Positions 1 to 8,665 are shown, counted from the stretch's first letter. The stretch: DNA of 27,927 nucleotides from Emcibacter sp. (GCA_021647465.1 JAKIUQ010000022.1:1-27927), one strand, 5' to 3'. Notes: a model not told the origin generated them from the sequence alone. Program-made: numbers and translations.

Positions 1-11
1 TTACTCAAAAG

Positions 12-43
12 CACAGGGGATGGGGAATTCCCCATCCCCTGTG
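12..43. repeat. Perfect 32-bp palindrome
   Basis: The left half CACAGGGGATGGGGAA is followed at once by its exact reverse complement, giving 16 paired bases with no spacer. As RNA it would form a very stable G+C-rich hairpin. No T-run follows on the + strand; on the - strand the stem is followed by CTTTTG, so it may act as a terminator-like or transcript-end structure for a gene outside the left edge. Function is inference; the symmetry is directly visible. Confidence 0.85.
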
Positions 44-211
44 AAACAGAAACAGGCAGCATAAATGACAACAGGATACACCTTAACTTCGCTGCCAAAC
101 TGTGCAGACAATCAGGACCACTTCATTGTTTGTTATTCAGTTGCTTAGGCTTATCACGGCTTGACCGTTATGGCGGGCTGTAACACTCACCCCTAAGAGG
201 AGGGAATTATA

Positions 212-682
212 ATGCTTATTGGGAAAATATTTAAATTATCTGTCATCTCTGTGATGATGACAATCTTTGGTCTGTCACATTTTGCTTATTCAGACGAATT
301 GCCAAAGGCCAGTAAAAGAGAAAATGTTGATTATTATGAAATTGTTCTGGTAAAATATAAATCCGGTATGGCCGGTAAAGCCAGCGATATGATCAGGGAT
401 TATTTTGTGCCGGTTGGTAAAGCAGCCGGAACGCCGCATCCTTTCGTTATGCATATGCAGACGGGTCAATGGGATAGTATATTCTTCTGGAAACAGTCAA
501 GTATGGCAAATTTTGACTGGTATATAAGTGTTAATGATGAAAAATGGTATGCTGAATTTGTCAAGCAGAGCGGAAGTAAGGAAAAAGCCGATAAAATTTG
601 GGCCGACTATCAGGCTTTGATCGCCAAAACCAGCAGGCAAATTGGTCATAATCATAAGTCGAAAGAAGAAAAAGCTAAATAA
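212..682 (+). CDS. Small secreted protein of unknown function
   Basis: This 156-residue protein starts with a Sec-type signal peptide: a Lys, a hydrophobic stretch to about residue 24, and likely cleavage near residue 27 before DELPKA. The ATG is well supported by AGGAGG at 198-203, eight bases upstream. The mature part (YYEIVLVKYKSGM..., then FVMHMQTGQWDSIFFWKQ) has the beta-strand/helix rhythm of small dimeric alpha-beta barrel (NIPSNAP/antibiotic-monooxygenase-like) proteins. That is only a fold guess; I see no catalytic motif. The C-terminus is Lys/Glu/His-rich. It stands alone, converging with mlaA on a shared terminator. It is probably periplasmic. Confidence 0.75.
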   Translation: MLIGKIFKLSVISVMMTIFGLSHFAYSDELPKASKRENVDYYEIVLVKYKSGMAGKASDMIRDYFVPVGKAAGTPHPFVMHMQTGQWDSIFFWKQSSMANFDWYISVNDEKWYAEFVKQSGSKEKADKIWADYQALIAKTSRQIGHNHKSKEEKAK

Positions 683-702
683 AGCTTTTAATCATAAAAT
701 TT

Positions 703-736
703 AAAAGGTCAGAAGTGATGCTTCTGGCCTTTTTTA
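703..736. terminator. Bidirectional Rho-independent terminator
   Basis: GGTCAGAAG (707-715) pairs with CTTCTGGCC (721-729) with one G-T wobble and a 5-base loop. The stem is extended by A-T pairs and followed by TTTTTT. A-rich sequence on the left supplies a U-tract for the opposite strand, so it serves both the gene at 212 and mlaA. Confidence 0.8.
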
Positions 737-738
737 TG

Positions 739-1563
739 TTAATCGTCAAAATCTTCGTCAAATAAATCATCATCGGCAGTAATGTCAAGGACGCCGTTAT
801 TGATATCATGGTTGCGAAATTGACGGTAGGCACTGCGCATCGTGGCATAAAAATCCGTGGAAGATCTGCCCAAGTCATCCAGTGTTTCCAGATTTTCTTC
901 GCGGAATATCAATCCGCGCATGACAAGGCGGCCATAGCGGACATAGGTCCAGCCTTTGTGGCTGAGCCACAGGCTCACCGGATCATAGAAAAAATCGACA
1001 ACGAAGCCAGTTAAGTCCCGCGCATTGGACGGCCCGAGGATGGGCAGCATGATATAGGGGCCTTCGCCAAATCCCCAAACGGCAAATGTTTCGCCGAAAT
1101 CTTCGCTATGACCTTCGATGCCCCAATAGGTGGCGGTATCAAGCAAGCCAAGCAGGCCAAAGGTGGAATTAATCAGAAAACGGGACAGGCTGGTGCCCGC
1201 GCGGGTTACTTCGCCCTGCAGGATATCATTGACAAAAGTGACCGGTTCGCGCCAATTATTGACAAAATTTGAAATGCCTTTACGGATATCTGGCGGCCCG
1301 AACTGGCGATAAAAGCGGGCGGCTGGCTCAAGAAGAATATCGTCAAAACCCTGATTGAATGAGAAGATGACCCGGTTCATAGGCTCCAGCGGATCATTCT
1401 TCTCCAGATAGGCGGCGAGCGCCTGAGGGTCTGAATCCGGCGGGCGTTTTGCACAACCGGATGTGAACAAAAGAACGGCAGATATAAGAATTAGGCTGAT
1501 TTTCTGGTATGAAAACCGGCTTTTCCTGGAAAAATAAGTTTGCGTTCCAAGGGAAAATGACAT
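739..1563 (-). CDS. mlaA: MlaA (VacJ) family phospholipid-transport lipoprotein
   Basis: MlaA is the outer-membrane part of the Mla pathway, which removes mislocalised phospholipid from the outer leaflet and passes it toward the inner membrane. The 274-residue product has a lipoprotein signal with a lipobox ending in Cys37 (LLFTSGC), then family landmarks: DPLEPMNRVIFSFN, FVNNWREPVTFVNDILQG, and the GEGPYIMLPILGPSNARD block before YDPVSLWL. Length is typical. The C-terminus is acidic (ADDDLFDEDFDD). It is monocistronic here; no mlaBCDEF genes are in view. The ribosome-binding site before the ATG at 1563 is weak. Confidence 0.93.
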   Translation of the reverse strand: MSFSLGTQTYFSRKSRFSYQKISLILISAVLLFTSGCAKRPPDSDPQALAAYLEKNDPLEPMNRVIFSFNQGFDDILLEPAARFYRQFGPPDIRKGISNFVNNWREPVTFVNDILQGEVTRAGTSLSRFLINSTFGLLGLLDTATYWGIEGHSEDFGETFAVWGFGEGPYIMLPILGPSNARDLTGFVVDFFYDPVSLWLSHKGWTYVRYGRLVMRGLIFREENLETLDDLGRSSTDFYATMRSAYRQFRNHDINNGVLDITADDDLFDEDFDD

Positions 1564-1672
1564 TAAGAAATCTTTCTGTTTTTCAGCATATTGAGTTGTA
1601 ATCTACCTGTTAACCATTTGCAATATAGCTATAGGGAAAAATTATCTTAATTTCGTTAATTTCCAATCTTTA

Positions 1673-1712
1673 CTTTATATAAATATATCTTTATATATAT
1701 CTTTATATAAAG
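1673..1712. promoter_or_regulatory. Tandem operator-like repeats upstream of the methionine operon
   Basis: The 12-mer ATATCTTTATAT occurs twice back to back (1685-1696 and 1697-1708). CTTTATAT also appears at 1673. The last copy merges into the perfect palindrome CTTTATATAAAG (1701-1712), which ends just before the regulator's start. AT-rich ATATAAAGATAT-type sites are what I recall for SahR-like ArsR regulators of the S-adenosylmethionine cycle. Repeat structure is seen; binding by the adjacent ArsR protein (autoregulation) is inference. Confidence 0.6.
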
Positions 1713-1733
1713 GGAATGAAGGTGAATATAGAA

Positions 1734-2675
1734 ATGGAAATGGGTTTCGACAGAATCTTGAGTGCGTTAAAGGCCGTGGGGGAAGAGACGCGCCTGCGCA
1801 TTCTGGCCTTGTTTCGTACCGGCGAATTAACGGTTACGGAACTTGTGACAATATTGCGCCAGAGCCAGCCGCGCGTATCCCGCCATTTGCGGCTTTTATG
1901 CGAAGCGGGCCTTCTGGAGCGTTATCGGGAGGGAACATGGATATTCTACCGGCTGGCGGAAGGCGGGCCGGAAGGGGACCTTGCCCGCGCCATCATGAAA
2001 TATATCCCTTTTTCAGAACAGATTCTGATGCATGACGGGGCGCGGCTAGAAGAAATCAAGCAGGAGCGGCGCGGCAAAGCCAATAAATATTTTAGCGATA
2101 ATGCAGAAAATTGGGATCGCATCCGGACGCTCTATGTGTCAGAAGATGATGTGGAGAAAGTCCTGCTTGATGTCACATCTGATATGAAAATTAATGATTT
2201 TCTGGATGTGGGGACGGGAACGGGCCGCATTCTGGAAGTTTTCGCGGATAGAATAGGGCGCGGCACAGGTATTGACCTGAGCCGGGAAATGCTGGCCGTG
2301 GCCCGCGTTAACCTTGAAAAGGCCAATCTGCATAATTGTCAGGTCAGGCAAGGGGACATGTATGATCTTGCGCTCAATGATGGTTCTATGGATTTGATTC
2401 TCATTCATCAGGTGTTGCATTTTGCCGATGACCCCTGTTCCGCTTTAAAAGAAACAAGCCGGTTGCTTCGCAAAAATGGCCGCGTGATTGTGGTCGATTT
2501 TGCCCCTCATAATCTGGAATATCTGCGCGACGAGCAGGCCCATCGCCGTTTAGGTTTCAAGGATGAGGAAATCATGGGCTGGCTTAACAATGTAGGTTTG
2601 AAAAGTGATCCGCCGATCCACCTGAAAGGCAAGGATCTTGATTTGTCTATTTGGGTGGCCAATAAAACCGAATGA
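1734..2675 (+). CDS. ArsR-family regulator fused to a SAM-dependent methyltransferase domain (SahR-type)
   Basis: The protein joins an N-terminal ArsR/SmtB winged helix (recognition-helix region SQPRVSRHLRLLCEAGLL, wing GTWIFYRL, roughly residues 5-80) to a class I methyltransferase domain (motif I FLDVGTGTGRILE; GTGIDLS; LILIHQVLHFADDP; about 115-300). No metal-binding Cys motif is evident, so SAM/SAH sensing is more likely than metal sensing. I prefer the ATG at 1734 (313 residues), with AAGG at 1719-1722. The upstream ATG at 1716 leaves its AGGG almost no spacing, and would give 319 residues. The stop overlaps metF (ATGA). This fusion commonly precedes metF/metH in Alphaproteobacteria; control of the operon by SAH or SAM is inferred. 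Confidence 0.85.
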   Translation: MEMGFDRILSALKAVGEETRLRILALFRTGELTVTELVTILRQSQPRVSRHLRLLCEAGLLERYREGTWIFYRLAEGGPEGDLARAIMKYIPFSEQILMHDGARLEEIKQERRGKANKYFSDNAENWDRIRTLYVSEDDVEKVLLDVTSDMKINDFLDVGTGTGRILEVFADRIGRGTGIDLSREMLAVARVNLEKANLHNCQVRQGDMYDLALNDGSMDLILIHQVLHFADDPCSALKETSRLLRKNGRVIVVDFAPHNLEYLRDEQAHRRLGFKDEEIMGWLNNVGLKSDPPIHLKGKDLDLSIWVANKTE

Positions 2676-3616
2676 TTAAATATAAACAAGAGTATTTGAC
2701 AGTGACGATATTACCTAACGCAGATCTGCTTCGCCCCAGCCTTTTTGCGGCGCAAGCAAAAGATATTGATGTTTCTTTTGAATTTTTTCCGCCAAAAACG
2801 GCGAAAATGGAAGAGGCCCTTTGGGGCAGTATCCGTGGCTTAGAGCCTTTGAACCCCCATATGGTATCTGTCACATATGGCGCGGGCGGCAGCACACGGG
2901 AAAGAACCCATGCCACTATTTCGCGTATTTTAAAGGAGACAGACCTGCTGCCGGCGGCTCATCTGACCTGCGTTGGAGCCTCGCGCGGGGAAATTGATGA
3001 TATCGCGCGGGAATATTGGGATATGGGCGTGCGGCATATTGTGGCTTTGCGTGGTGATATGCCCACCATTGGACAGGCCTATGTGCCTCATAAGCAGGGC
3101 TATAGCAATGCGGCTGATCTTGTGTCGGGCCTTAAGGAAATTGGCGATTTTCATCTGTCCGTCGCCGCTTATCCGGAAAGCCATCCGGATTCTGCAGATC
3201 AAACGGCGGATATAGATAACCTGAAACGTAAAATTGACAGCGGGGCCGATCAGGCCATAACGCAATATTTTTTCGATGTGGATATGTATTTCCGTTTTAT
3301 GGACAGGGTGCTGGCCGCCGGAATAAATGTACCGATCATTCCGGGCATTATGCCGATGAGCAATTTTTCTCAGGCAAAGAATTTTTCCGCCCGCTGCGGG
3401 ACGACAATACCCGAATGGCTGGAATCTTTGTTCGATGGCCTTGACGGGCGGCCCGAAATAAGGCGGCATGTGGCGGCCACAGTGGCGGCAGAACAATGTA
3501 TGCGGCTGTATCAGGGCGGGGTAAAGAATTTTCATTTCTATACGTTAAACAGGTCGGAATTGACCGCGACCATATGCCATTTTCTTGGCGTGCGGCCAGA
3601 AGGAGAAAATACATGA
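2672..3616 (+). CDS. metF: 5,10-methylenetetrahydrofolate reductase
   Basis: MetF reduces 5,10-methylene-THF to 5-methyl-THF with FAD, supplying the methyl group for MetH encoded just downstream. The 314-residue product shows the family signature VSFEFFPPKT with the catalytic Glu (E37), VSVTYGAGGSTRERTH, AHLTCVG, and GVRHIVALRGDMP with the conserved Asp (D129), followed by AAYPESHPDS and FDVDMYFRFMDR. Length is slightly above the usual 290-300 because of a 20-odd residue N-terminal lead. A GTG at 2702 could be an alternative start. The ATG sits in an ATGA overlap with the regulator's stop, pointing to translational coupling. Confidence 0.95.
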   Translation: MIKYKQEYLTVTILPNADLLRPSLFAAQAKDIDVSFEFFPPKTAKMEEALWGSIRGLEPLNPHMVSVTYGAGGSTRERTHATISRILKETDLLPAAHLTCVGASRGEIDDIAREYWDMGVRHIVALRGDMPTIGQAYVPHKQGYSNAADLVSGLKEIGDFHLSVAAYPESHPDSADQTADIDNLKRKIDSGADQAITQYFFDVDMYFRFMDRVLAAGINVPIIPGIMPMSNFSQAKNFSARCGTTIPEWLESLFDGLDGRPEIRRHVAATVAAEQCMRLYQGGVKNFHFYTLNRSELTATICHFLGVRPEGENT

Positions 3617-4674
3617 GCCAGCGTATCGCGATGTTGAAAGAGGCTTTAGAACAAAGAATTCTGGTTCTGGACGGGGCCATGGGCACCATGATCCAGCGGC
3701 ATAAATTAACCGAAGCCGATTATCGGGGCGACAGATTTCGTGATTGGACGCAGGATGTGAAGGGCAATAATGACCTGCTCACCCTGACCCAGCCAGAGAT
3801 CATCATGGATATTCATCGCCAATATTATGCGGCGGGGTCCGACATTGTGGAAACCAACAGCTTTAATTCCACAAAAGTCTCCCAGGCCGATTATGGCATG
3901 GAGGATTTGGCCTATGAATTAAACAAGGAAGGCGCAAGCATTGCCCGCATCGTTGCCGATGAAGTCACCGCCGAAAATCCTGGCAAGCCGCGTTTCGTGG
4001 CGGGAACCCTTGGGCCCACAAGCCGCACGGCATCCCTGTCGCCGGATGTGAATAATCCGGCCTTTCGCAATGTGAGTTTTGATGAATTGACCAGCAATTA
4101 TATCGAGGCCACAAAAGGGCTGATCGAAGGCGGCGCGGATATCATCATGATCGAAACTATTTTTGATACGTTAAATGCCAAGGCGGCGATATTTGCGATA
4201 AATAAGACATTCTCTGACTTGGCCGTAAAATTGCCCGTGATGATTTCAGGCACCATCACGGATGCCTCAGGCCGCACGCTATCGGGCCAGACCGCCGAAG
4301 CCTTCTGGTATTCCGTTCGTCATGCCGCCCCGCTCACCATTGGCTTTAACTGCGCCCTTGGGGCCAGGGAATTGCGGCAACATATTGTATCGGTCTCTAA
4401 AATAGCCGATTGCGGAATTTCAGCCCACCCCAATGCGGGACTGCCCAATGAAATGGGTGAATATGATGAAAGTCCGGCAGAAATGTCGGCGCAATTGAAC
4501 GAATGGGCCAATAGCGGTCTGCTGAATATCGTCGGCGGCTGCTGCGGCACGGAGCCGGCCCATATCAAAGCCATCGCGGATGCCGTCTTGGGCGTAAAAC
4601 CCCGCGCGATCCCGGTGATTGAGCCTCATATGCGCCTGTCCGGTCTTGAGCCTTTTGAGGTCATTCAACAATGA
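3613..4674 (+). CDS. metH: Methionine synthase, homocysteine-binding subunit (split MetH, N-terminal part)
   Basis: This 353-residue protein is the homocysteine S-methyltransferase barrel of cobalamin-dependent methionine synthase as a separate polypeptide. It has RILVLDGAMGTMIQRH, IVETNSFNST and GTLGPTSRTASLSPD. The three zinc-ligand cysteines are C247 (GFNCALG) and C310/C311 (GGCCGT), the same numbers as in E. coli MetH. The start at 3613 has AGGAG at 3601-3605 and an ATGA overlap with metF; an in-frame ATG at 3496 lies inside metF and is less credible. The protein must work with the product of the next gene, which holds folate, B12 and reactivation domains. Confidence 0.93.
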   Translation: MSQRIAMLKEALEQRILVLDGAMGTMIQRHKLTEADYRGDRFRDWTQDVKGNNDLLTLTQPEIIMDIHRQYYAAGSDIVETNSFNSTKVSQADYGMEDLAYELNKEGASIARIVADEVTAENPGKPRFVAGTLGPTSRTASLSPDVNNPAFRNVSFDELTSNYIEATKGLIEGGADIIMIETIFDTLNAKAAIFAINKTFSDLAVKLPVMISGTITDASGRTLSGQTAEAFWYSVRHAAPLTIGFNCALGARELRQHIVSVSKIADCGISAHPNAGLPNEMGEYDESPAEMSAQLNEWANSGLLNIVGGCCGTEPAHIKAIADAVLGVKPRAIPVIEPHMRLSGLEPFEVIQQ

Positions 4675-7319
4675 AAGTTCAAAAATTGAAAAAAAGCCCG
4701 ATTTTTATTAATGTGGGGGAACGTACCAATGTCACAGGCTCCGCAAGATTTAAAAAGCTGATCCTGAACGGCGACTTTTCGGAAGCCCTTGACGTGGCCC
4801 GTCAGCAGGTGGAAGCCGGCGCGCAGATCATTGATATCAATATGGATGAAGCCATGCTTGATAGTGAACAGGCCATGGTGACATTCTTGAATCTGATCGC
4901 GTCCGAGCCGGATATCTCCCGCGTGCCGATCATGATTGACAGTTCCAAATGGTCCGTCATCGAAGCCGGCCTGAAATGCGTGCAGGGCAAGGCCGTGGTC
5001 AATAGTATCTCCATGAAGGAAGGCAAGGAAAACTTTATCGCACAGGCCCGGCTGATCAAAAATTATGGCGCAGCGGCGGTGGTTATGGCTTTTGATGAGC
5101 AGGGGCAGGCGGATACCTGCGCCCGCAAAGTGGAAATCTGCACAAAATCCTATGAAATACTGGTCAATGAAGCGGGTTTCCCGCCAGAAGATATTATATT
5201 CGACCCCAATATATTCGCCGTGGCGACGGGCATTGAGGAACATAATAATTACGGCGTTGATTTTATCGAGGCCACCCGCAAGATCAAAGAAACATTGCCC
5301 CATGCCCATGTGTCCGGCGGGGTCAGCAATGTGTCTTTTTCCTTTCGCGGCAATAATCCCGTGCGCGAAGCCATGCATAGCGTTTTTCTATATCATGCCA
5401 TTCAGGCCGGTATGGATATGGGGATCGTCAATGCTGGTCTGATCACGGTTTATTCAGAAATCCCTGCTGACTTGCGGGAACGGGTTGAGGATGTCATCCT
5501 GAACCGGCGGCCCGATGCCACGGATCGTTTGCTTGATATTGCGGCGCAGTTTAAAGGTGAAAAGGGCGTTCAGCTTACCGAAGATTTAAGCTGGCGCGAA
5601 AAGCCTGTTGAAAAACGTCTGTCCCATTCTCTTGTGAAAGGCATCACCGCCTATATCGAGGAAGATACCGAAGAAGCCCGGCAGAAATCCGGCAAAGCGA
5701 TTGAGGTCATTGAAGGCCCGCTTATGGACGGTATGAATGTGGTCGGGGATCTTTTTGGCTCAGGCCAGATGTTCCTGCCGCAAGTGGTTAAATCTGCGCG
5801 GGTGATGAAACAGGCCGTGGCCTATCTTCTGCCCTTCATTGAGGCGGAAAAGGCCACAAGCGGCGAGATCAGCACCAAGGGTAAAATCCTGATGGCAACG
5901 GTCAAGGGAGATGTTCATGATATTGGCAAAAATATTGTCGGTGTTGTTCTTCAATGTAACAATTACGAGATTGTCGATCTGGGTGTCATGGTATCTTATG
6001 ATAAAATTCTGCAAACGGCGCGGGATGAAAAGGTGGATATCATCGGCCTGTCGGGACTGATCACGCCGTCTCTGGAAGAAATGGCGCAGGTGGCCGAGGA
6101 AATGCAGCGTCAGGATTTCACCATTCCCGTGATGATTGGCGGGGCGACCACGTCCAAAATTCATACAGCGGTTAAAATCGCGCCCCATTATGATCATCCG
6201 ATCGTCCATGTTCTGGACGCTTCCCGCGCCGTAGGGGTCGCCAGTAATCTGCTCAGCAAAACCCATAAACAAGACTTTGTGGCCAAAATTTCCGGCGAAT
6301 ATCAAGGCCTGCGGGCCGCCCATGCGCGGGGTCAGAAAAAGAAAGACCGCATCACCATTGGCGAATGCCGGGACAATAAATTTCCCCTTGATTGGGATAA
6401 TTATACGCCGCCAAAGCCATCATTCCTCGGGGTGAAATCATTTGATGATTTTGATTTGGGTAAATTGGTCAATCATATCGACTGGACGCCTTTTTTTCGC
6501 ACATGGGAATTGACGGGGCATTATCCAAAGATATTAACGGATAATGTGGTCGGTGAGATTGCCCGCAATTTATTCGCCGATGCGGAAGCCATGCTGAAAT
6601 CCATACAGGATGAAAAATGGCTGACGGCACGGGCTGTTATCGGCTTTTGGCCCGCCAATGCGGTGGGTGATGATGTGATGCTTTATACGGATGACAGCCG
6701 CAAGGAAATTCTGGAGAGGGTGCCATTCCTGCGCCAGCAAATCCGCAAGCGTGAAGGCAGCTATAATATGTGTCTGGCAGACTATATGGCGCCCGAAAGC
6801 AGCGGCAAGGCGGACTATCTTGGCGGCTTTGTGGTTACGGCTGGCCTTGGTATTGAGGAAAAACTGAAAGAGTTTCAGGCAAAATTTGACGACTTTAACG
6901 ATATTCTTTTAAAATCACTGGCCGACAGACTGGCAGAGGCTTTTGCCGAGCAGATGCATGAGCAGGTTCGCAAAGAATATTGGGGCTATGCCAAGGATGA
7001 GACGCTGAGCAATCAGGAGTTAATCCGCGAAAGATATGACGGCATCCGCCCGGCTCCCGGCTATCCGGCTTGCCCCGATCATACCACAAAACCGGCTTTG
7101 TTCGAGCTGCTGGACGGCACCAATAATGCCGGTGTCACCCTGACCGACAGCATGGCCATGCTGCCCGCCTCTTCCGTATCCGGTTATTACTTCAGCCACC
7201 CCAAAGCGCAATATTTCGGCATCGGCAAAATCGGCGAAGACCAGCTCGAAGATTACGCAAAACGGCGGGGCATAGACTTAAAAGACGCAAGACGCTGGCT
7301 GGCCAGTAACATAATCTAG
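4671..7319 (+). CDS. metH: Methionine synthase, folate/cobalamin/activation subunit (split MetH, C-terminal part)
   Basis: This 882-residue protein holds the remaining MetH modules in order. The pterin-binding barrel (about 1-290) has INVGERTNVTGS, DINMDE and DSSKWSVIEAGL. The cap is about 310-390. The B12-binding Rossmann domain (about 400-540) has DVHDIG with the cobalt-ligating His416, then SGLITPSLEEM and GGATTSKIH. The SAM-dependent reactivation domain (about 560-880) has WTPFFRTWEL, RAVIGFWPA, RPAPGYPACPDH and GYYFSHPKAQYFGIGKI. All catalytic motifs look intact. ATG overlaps the previous stop (ATGA), so the two subunits are probably made in step. Splitting MetH at the first domain junction is usual in many Alphaproteobacteria. 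Confidence 0.95.
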   Translation: MKVQKLKKSPIFINVGERTNVTGSARFKKLILNGDFSEALDVARQQVEAGAQIIDINMDEAMLDSEQAMVTFLNLIASEPDISRVPIMIDSSKWSVIEAGLKCVQGKAVVNSISMKEGKENFIAQARLIKNYGAAAVVMAFDEQGQADTCARKVEICTKSYEILVNEAGFPPEDIIFDPNIFAVATGIEEHNNYGVDFIEATRKIKETLPHAHVSGGVSNVSFSFRGNNPVREAMHSVFLYHAIQAGMDMGIVNAGLITVYSEIPADLRERVEDVILNRRPDATDRLLDIAAQFKGEKGVQLTEDLSWREKPVEKRLSHSLVKGITAYIEEDTEEARQKSGKAIEVIEGPLMDGMNVVGDLFGSGQMFLPQVVKSARVMKQAVAYLLPFIEAEKATSGEISTKGKILMATVKGDVHDIGKNIVGVVLQCNNYEIVDLGVMVSYDKILQTARDEKVDIIGLSGLITPSLEEMAQVAEEMQRQDFTIPVMIGGATTSKIHTAVKIAPHYDHPIVHVLDASRAVGVASNLLSKTHKQDFVAKISGEYQGLRAAHARGQKKKDRITIGECRDNKFPLDWDNYTPPKPSFLGVKSFDDFDLGKLVNHIDWTPFFRTWELTGHYPKILTDNVVGEIARNLFADAEAMLKSIQDEKWLTARAVIGFWPANAVGDDVMLYTDDSRKEILERVPFLRQQIRKREGSYNMCLADYMAPESSGKADYLGGFVVTAGLGIEEKLKEFQAKFDDFNDILLKSLADRLAEAFAEQMHEQVRKEYWGYAKDETLSNQELIRERYDGIRPAPGYPACPDHTTKPALFELLDGTNNAGVTLTDSMAMLPASSVSGYYFSHPKAQYFGIGKIGEDQLEDYAKRRGIDLKDARRWLASNII

Positions 7320-7375
7320 ACACTTTAAGGATTAGAAGATACAATAGTTCATTATGTTCCATAATCCTTGGGGGA

Positions 7376-8158
7376 ATGATGAAAATTTTCTTGAAATTAA
7401 TAGTGCTTTCGGCAGTATTTTTGTCGGCCTGCAGCCCGATAAAGCCTAAAGTTAAAATTCCTGATGTTCCTCCTGTTGAAATAAATAATGAACAGTTGAG
7501 CTTCAAGAAATTGCAGGAAATGGCATCATTAGGCCATGTCGAAGCGCAGTTCCAGCTGGGCAAAATATATGACCGTAAAAAACAATATAAAAGAGCGTTG
7601 AAATGGTATCAAAGGGCTGCGGATCAGGATAATATCATGGCTCTTGATATCTTGGGGGCAAGGCATTTTCTCGGTTATCGAGCCCCGAAAGATGCTCAAA
7701 AATCTCTGGCCTATAAAATCCGTGTCTTACCGTTAAAACTCCAGAGCATTAAAGATGGCGATTTGACGTTCCTTCAAAGCGTTATCGATTCCTATAATCT
7801 GGGAGTATTCATTCCTGAAGAATATAAGGAATGGCCCCATTGGCTCACAAAAATTCTGGAAAAAGACCATCCTTATAAACTGGGACTGATTTACCTAAGA
7901 GGCAAAATTCTTGGATTTGATATTGAGAAGGCAATCTATTGGCTTGGCAAGGCCGGGGAACAGGGCGATCAGGCCGCTCAATTTAAACTTGCCAACATGT
8001 ATGCTGCTGGAGATAAGGTCGACAAGGATATTCGGAAGGCAAAATACTGGTATCAAAAGGCTGCTGATTTAGGCCATGTCAAAGCACAGTATAAACTGGC
8101 CTGTTGCCATGATACTGTCTCGCATAATCATATGCCCGAACGATTGTGCATCAATTGA
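7376..8158 (+). CDS. Sel1-repeat lipoprotein
   Basis: The 260-residue product has a lipoprotein signal with lipobox LSAC (Cys19; Cys18 if the ATG three bases on is used; GGGGG at 7370-7374 precedes both). It carries Sel1-like (SLR) helical repeats: GHVEAQFQLGKIYDRKKQYKRALKWYQ near 55, then YKLGLIYLRGKI...EKAIYWLGKAGEQGD, AAQFKLANMYAAGDKV...KAKYWYQKAADLGH, and a last repeat that breaks off as VKAQYKLACCHD followed by an unrelated tail. SLR proteins are scaffolds for protein-protein contacts, usually in the periplasm. The partner is unknown. The abrupt end suggests a C-terminal truncation. Confidence 0.8.
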   Translation: MMKIFLKLIVLSAVFLSACSPIKPKVKIPDVPPVEINNEQLSFKKLQEMASLGHVEAQFQLGKIYDRKKQYKRALKWYQRAADQDNIMALDILGARHFLGYRAPKDAQKSLAYKIRVLPLKLQSIKDGDLTFLQSVIDSYNLGVFIPEEYKEWPHWLTKILEKDHPYKLGLIYLRGKILGFDIEKAIYWLGKAGEQGDQAAQFKLANMYAAGDKVDKDIRKAKYWYQKAADLGHVKAQYKLACCHDTVSHNHMPERLCIN

Positions 8159-8270
8159 GTGACGAACAAAGTGAACGGCGCATATGGTGTATCACCAAAG
8201 TGTACCACCTTGGCACCATAATATTCTGCGGATTATTAATGCGTTGATAAATAACGCGTTTTAAGAAGTG

Positions 8271-8345
<75 letters not shown>

Positions 8346-8479
8346 ATAATGGGTGATATAGAGGGGGCCACCTAAGTGGGTGGATGGGTTATAGAAAAAA
8401 ACGCATGACCTGTCCAGCACTCGTTTTAAAAAAATGCATGGCTGGCAAGAACCGCAGTTTTCCAGCCGTTATCAAAGGT

Positions 8480-8665
8480 TTAATATGTTTCGTCCGGCTC
8501 GGTTTCCGGGACGTCTTCTTTCTCCCCGGGAATCACGTAGCTGCCTTTAAGCCAGCGGCCCAAATCCACATCGGCGCAGCGTGGAGAACAAAAAGGATGA
8601 TGTTTTGACGAGGCGGCGTTTTTATCACATATTGGGCACAGATTATTATTGTTGGCGGCTTTCAT
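8480..8665 (-). CDS. yacG: DNA gyrase inhibitor YacG
   Basis: The 61-residue protein has the YacG zinc knuckle: Cys10, Cys13, Cys26 and Cys30 (CPIC...FCSPRC), followed by the diagnostic ADVDLGRWLKGSYVIPG and an acidic tail. YacG binds GyrB and blocks DNA binding by gyrase. It starts 3 bases after the rng stop, in the same transcriptional direction, so it is probably co-translated with rng. Confidence 0.95.
   Translation of the reverse strand: MKAANNNNLCPICDKNAASSKHHPFCSPRCADVDLGRWLKGSYVIPGEKEDVPETEPDETY

Noticed and set aside
1564..1672. SAM or SAH riboswitch ahead of the methionine operon.
   Set aside because: The leader is AT-rich with no recognisable riboswitch core; operator repeats explain the region better.
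2930..3535. A 201-codon frame antisense to metF.
   Set aside because: It lies wholly inside a clear metF gene and has the composition of an antisense shadow.
3496..3612. Upstream extension of the first metH gene.
   Set aside because: It lies inside metF in another frame; the ATG at 3613 has AGGAG and an ATGA overlap and gives the normal family N-terminus.
7327..7369. AAGGATTA...TAATCCTT inverted repeat between metH and the Sel1 gene as a riboswitch or terminator.
   Set aside because: Only 8 bp of stem around a 27-base unstructured loop and no T-run.
8174..8216. ATGGTG...CACCAT hairpin after the Sel1 gene as a terminator.
   Set aside because: The stem has a 5-base bulge and a mismatch, and there is no T-run; too weak to call.
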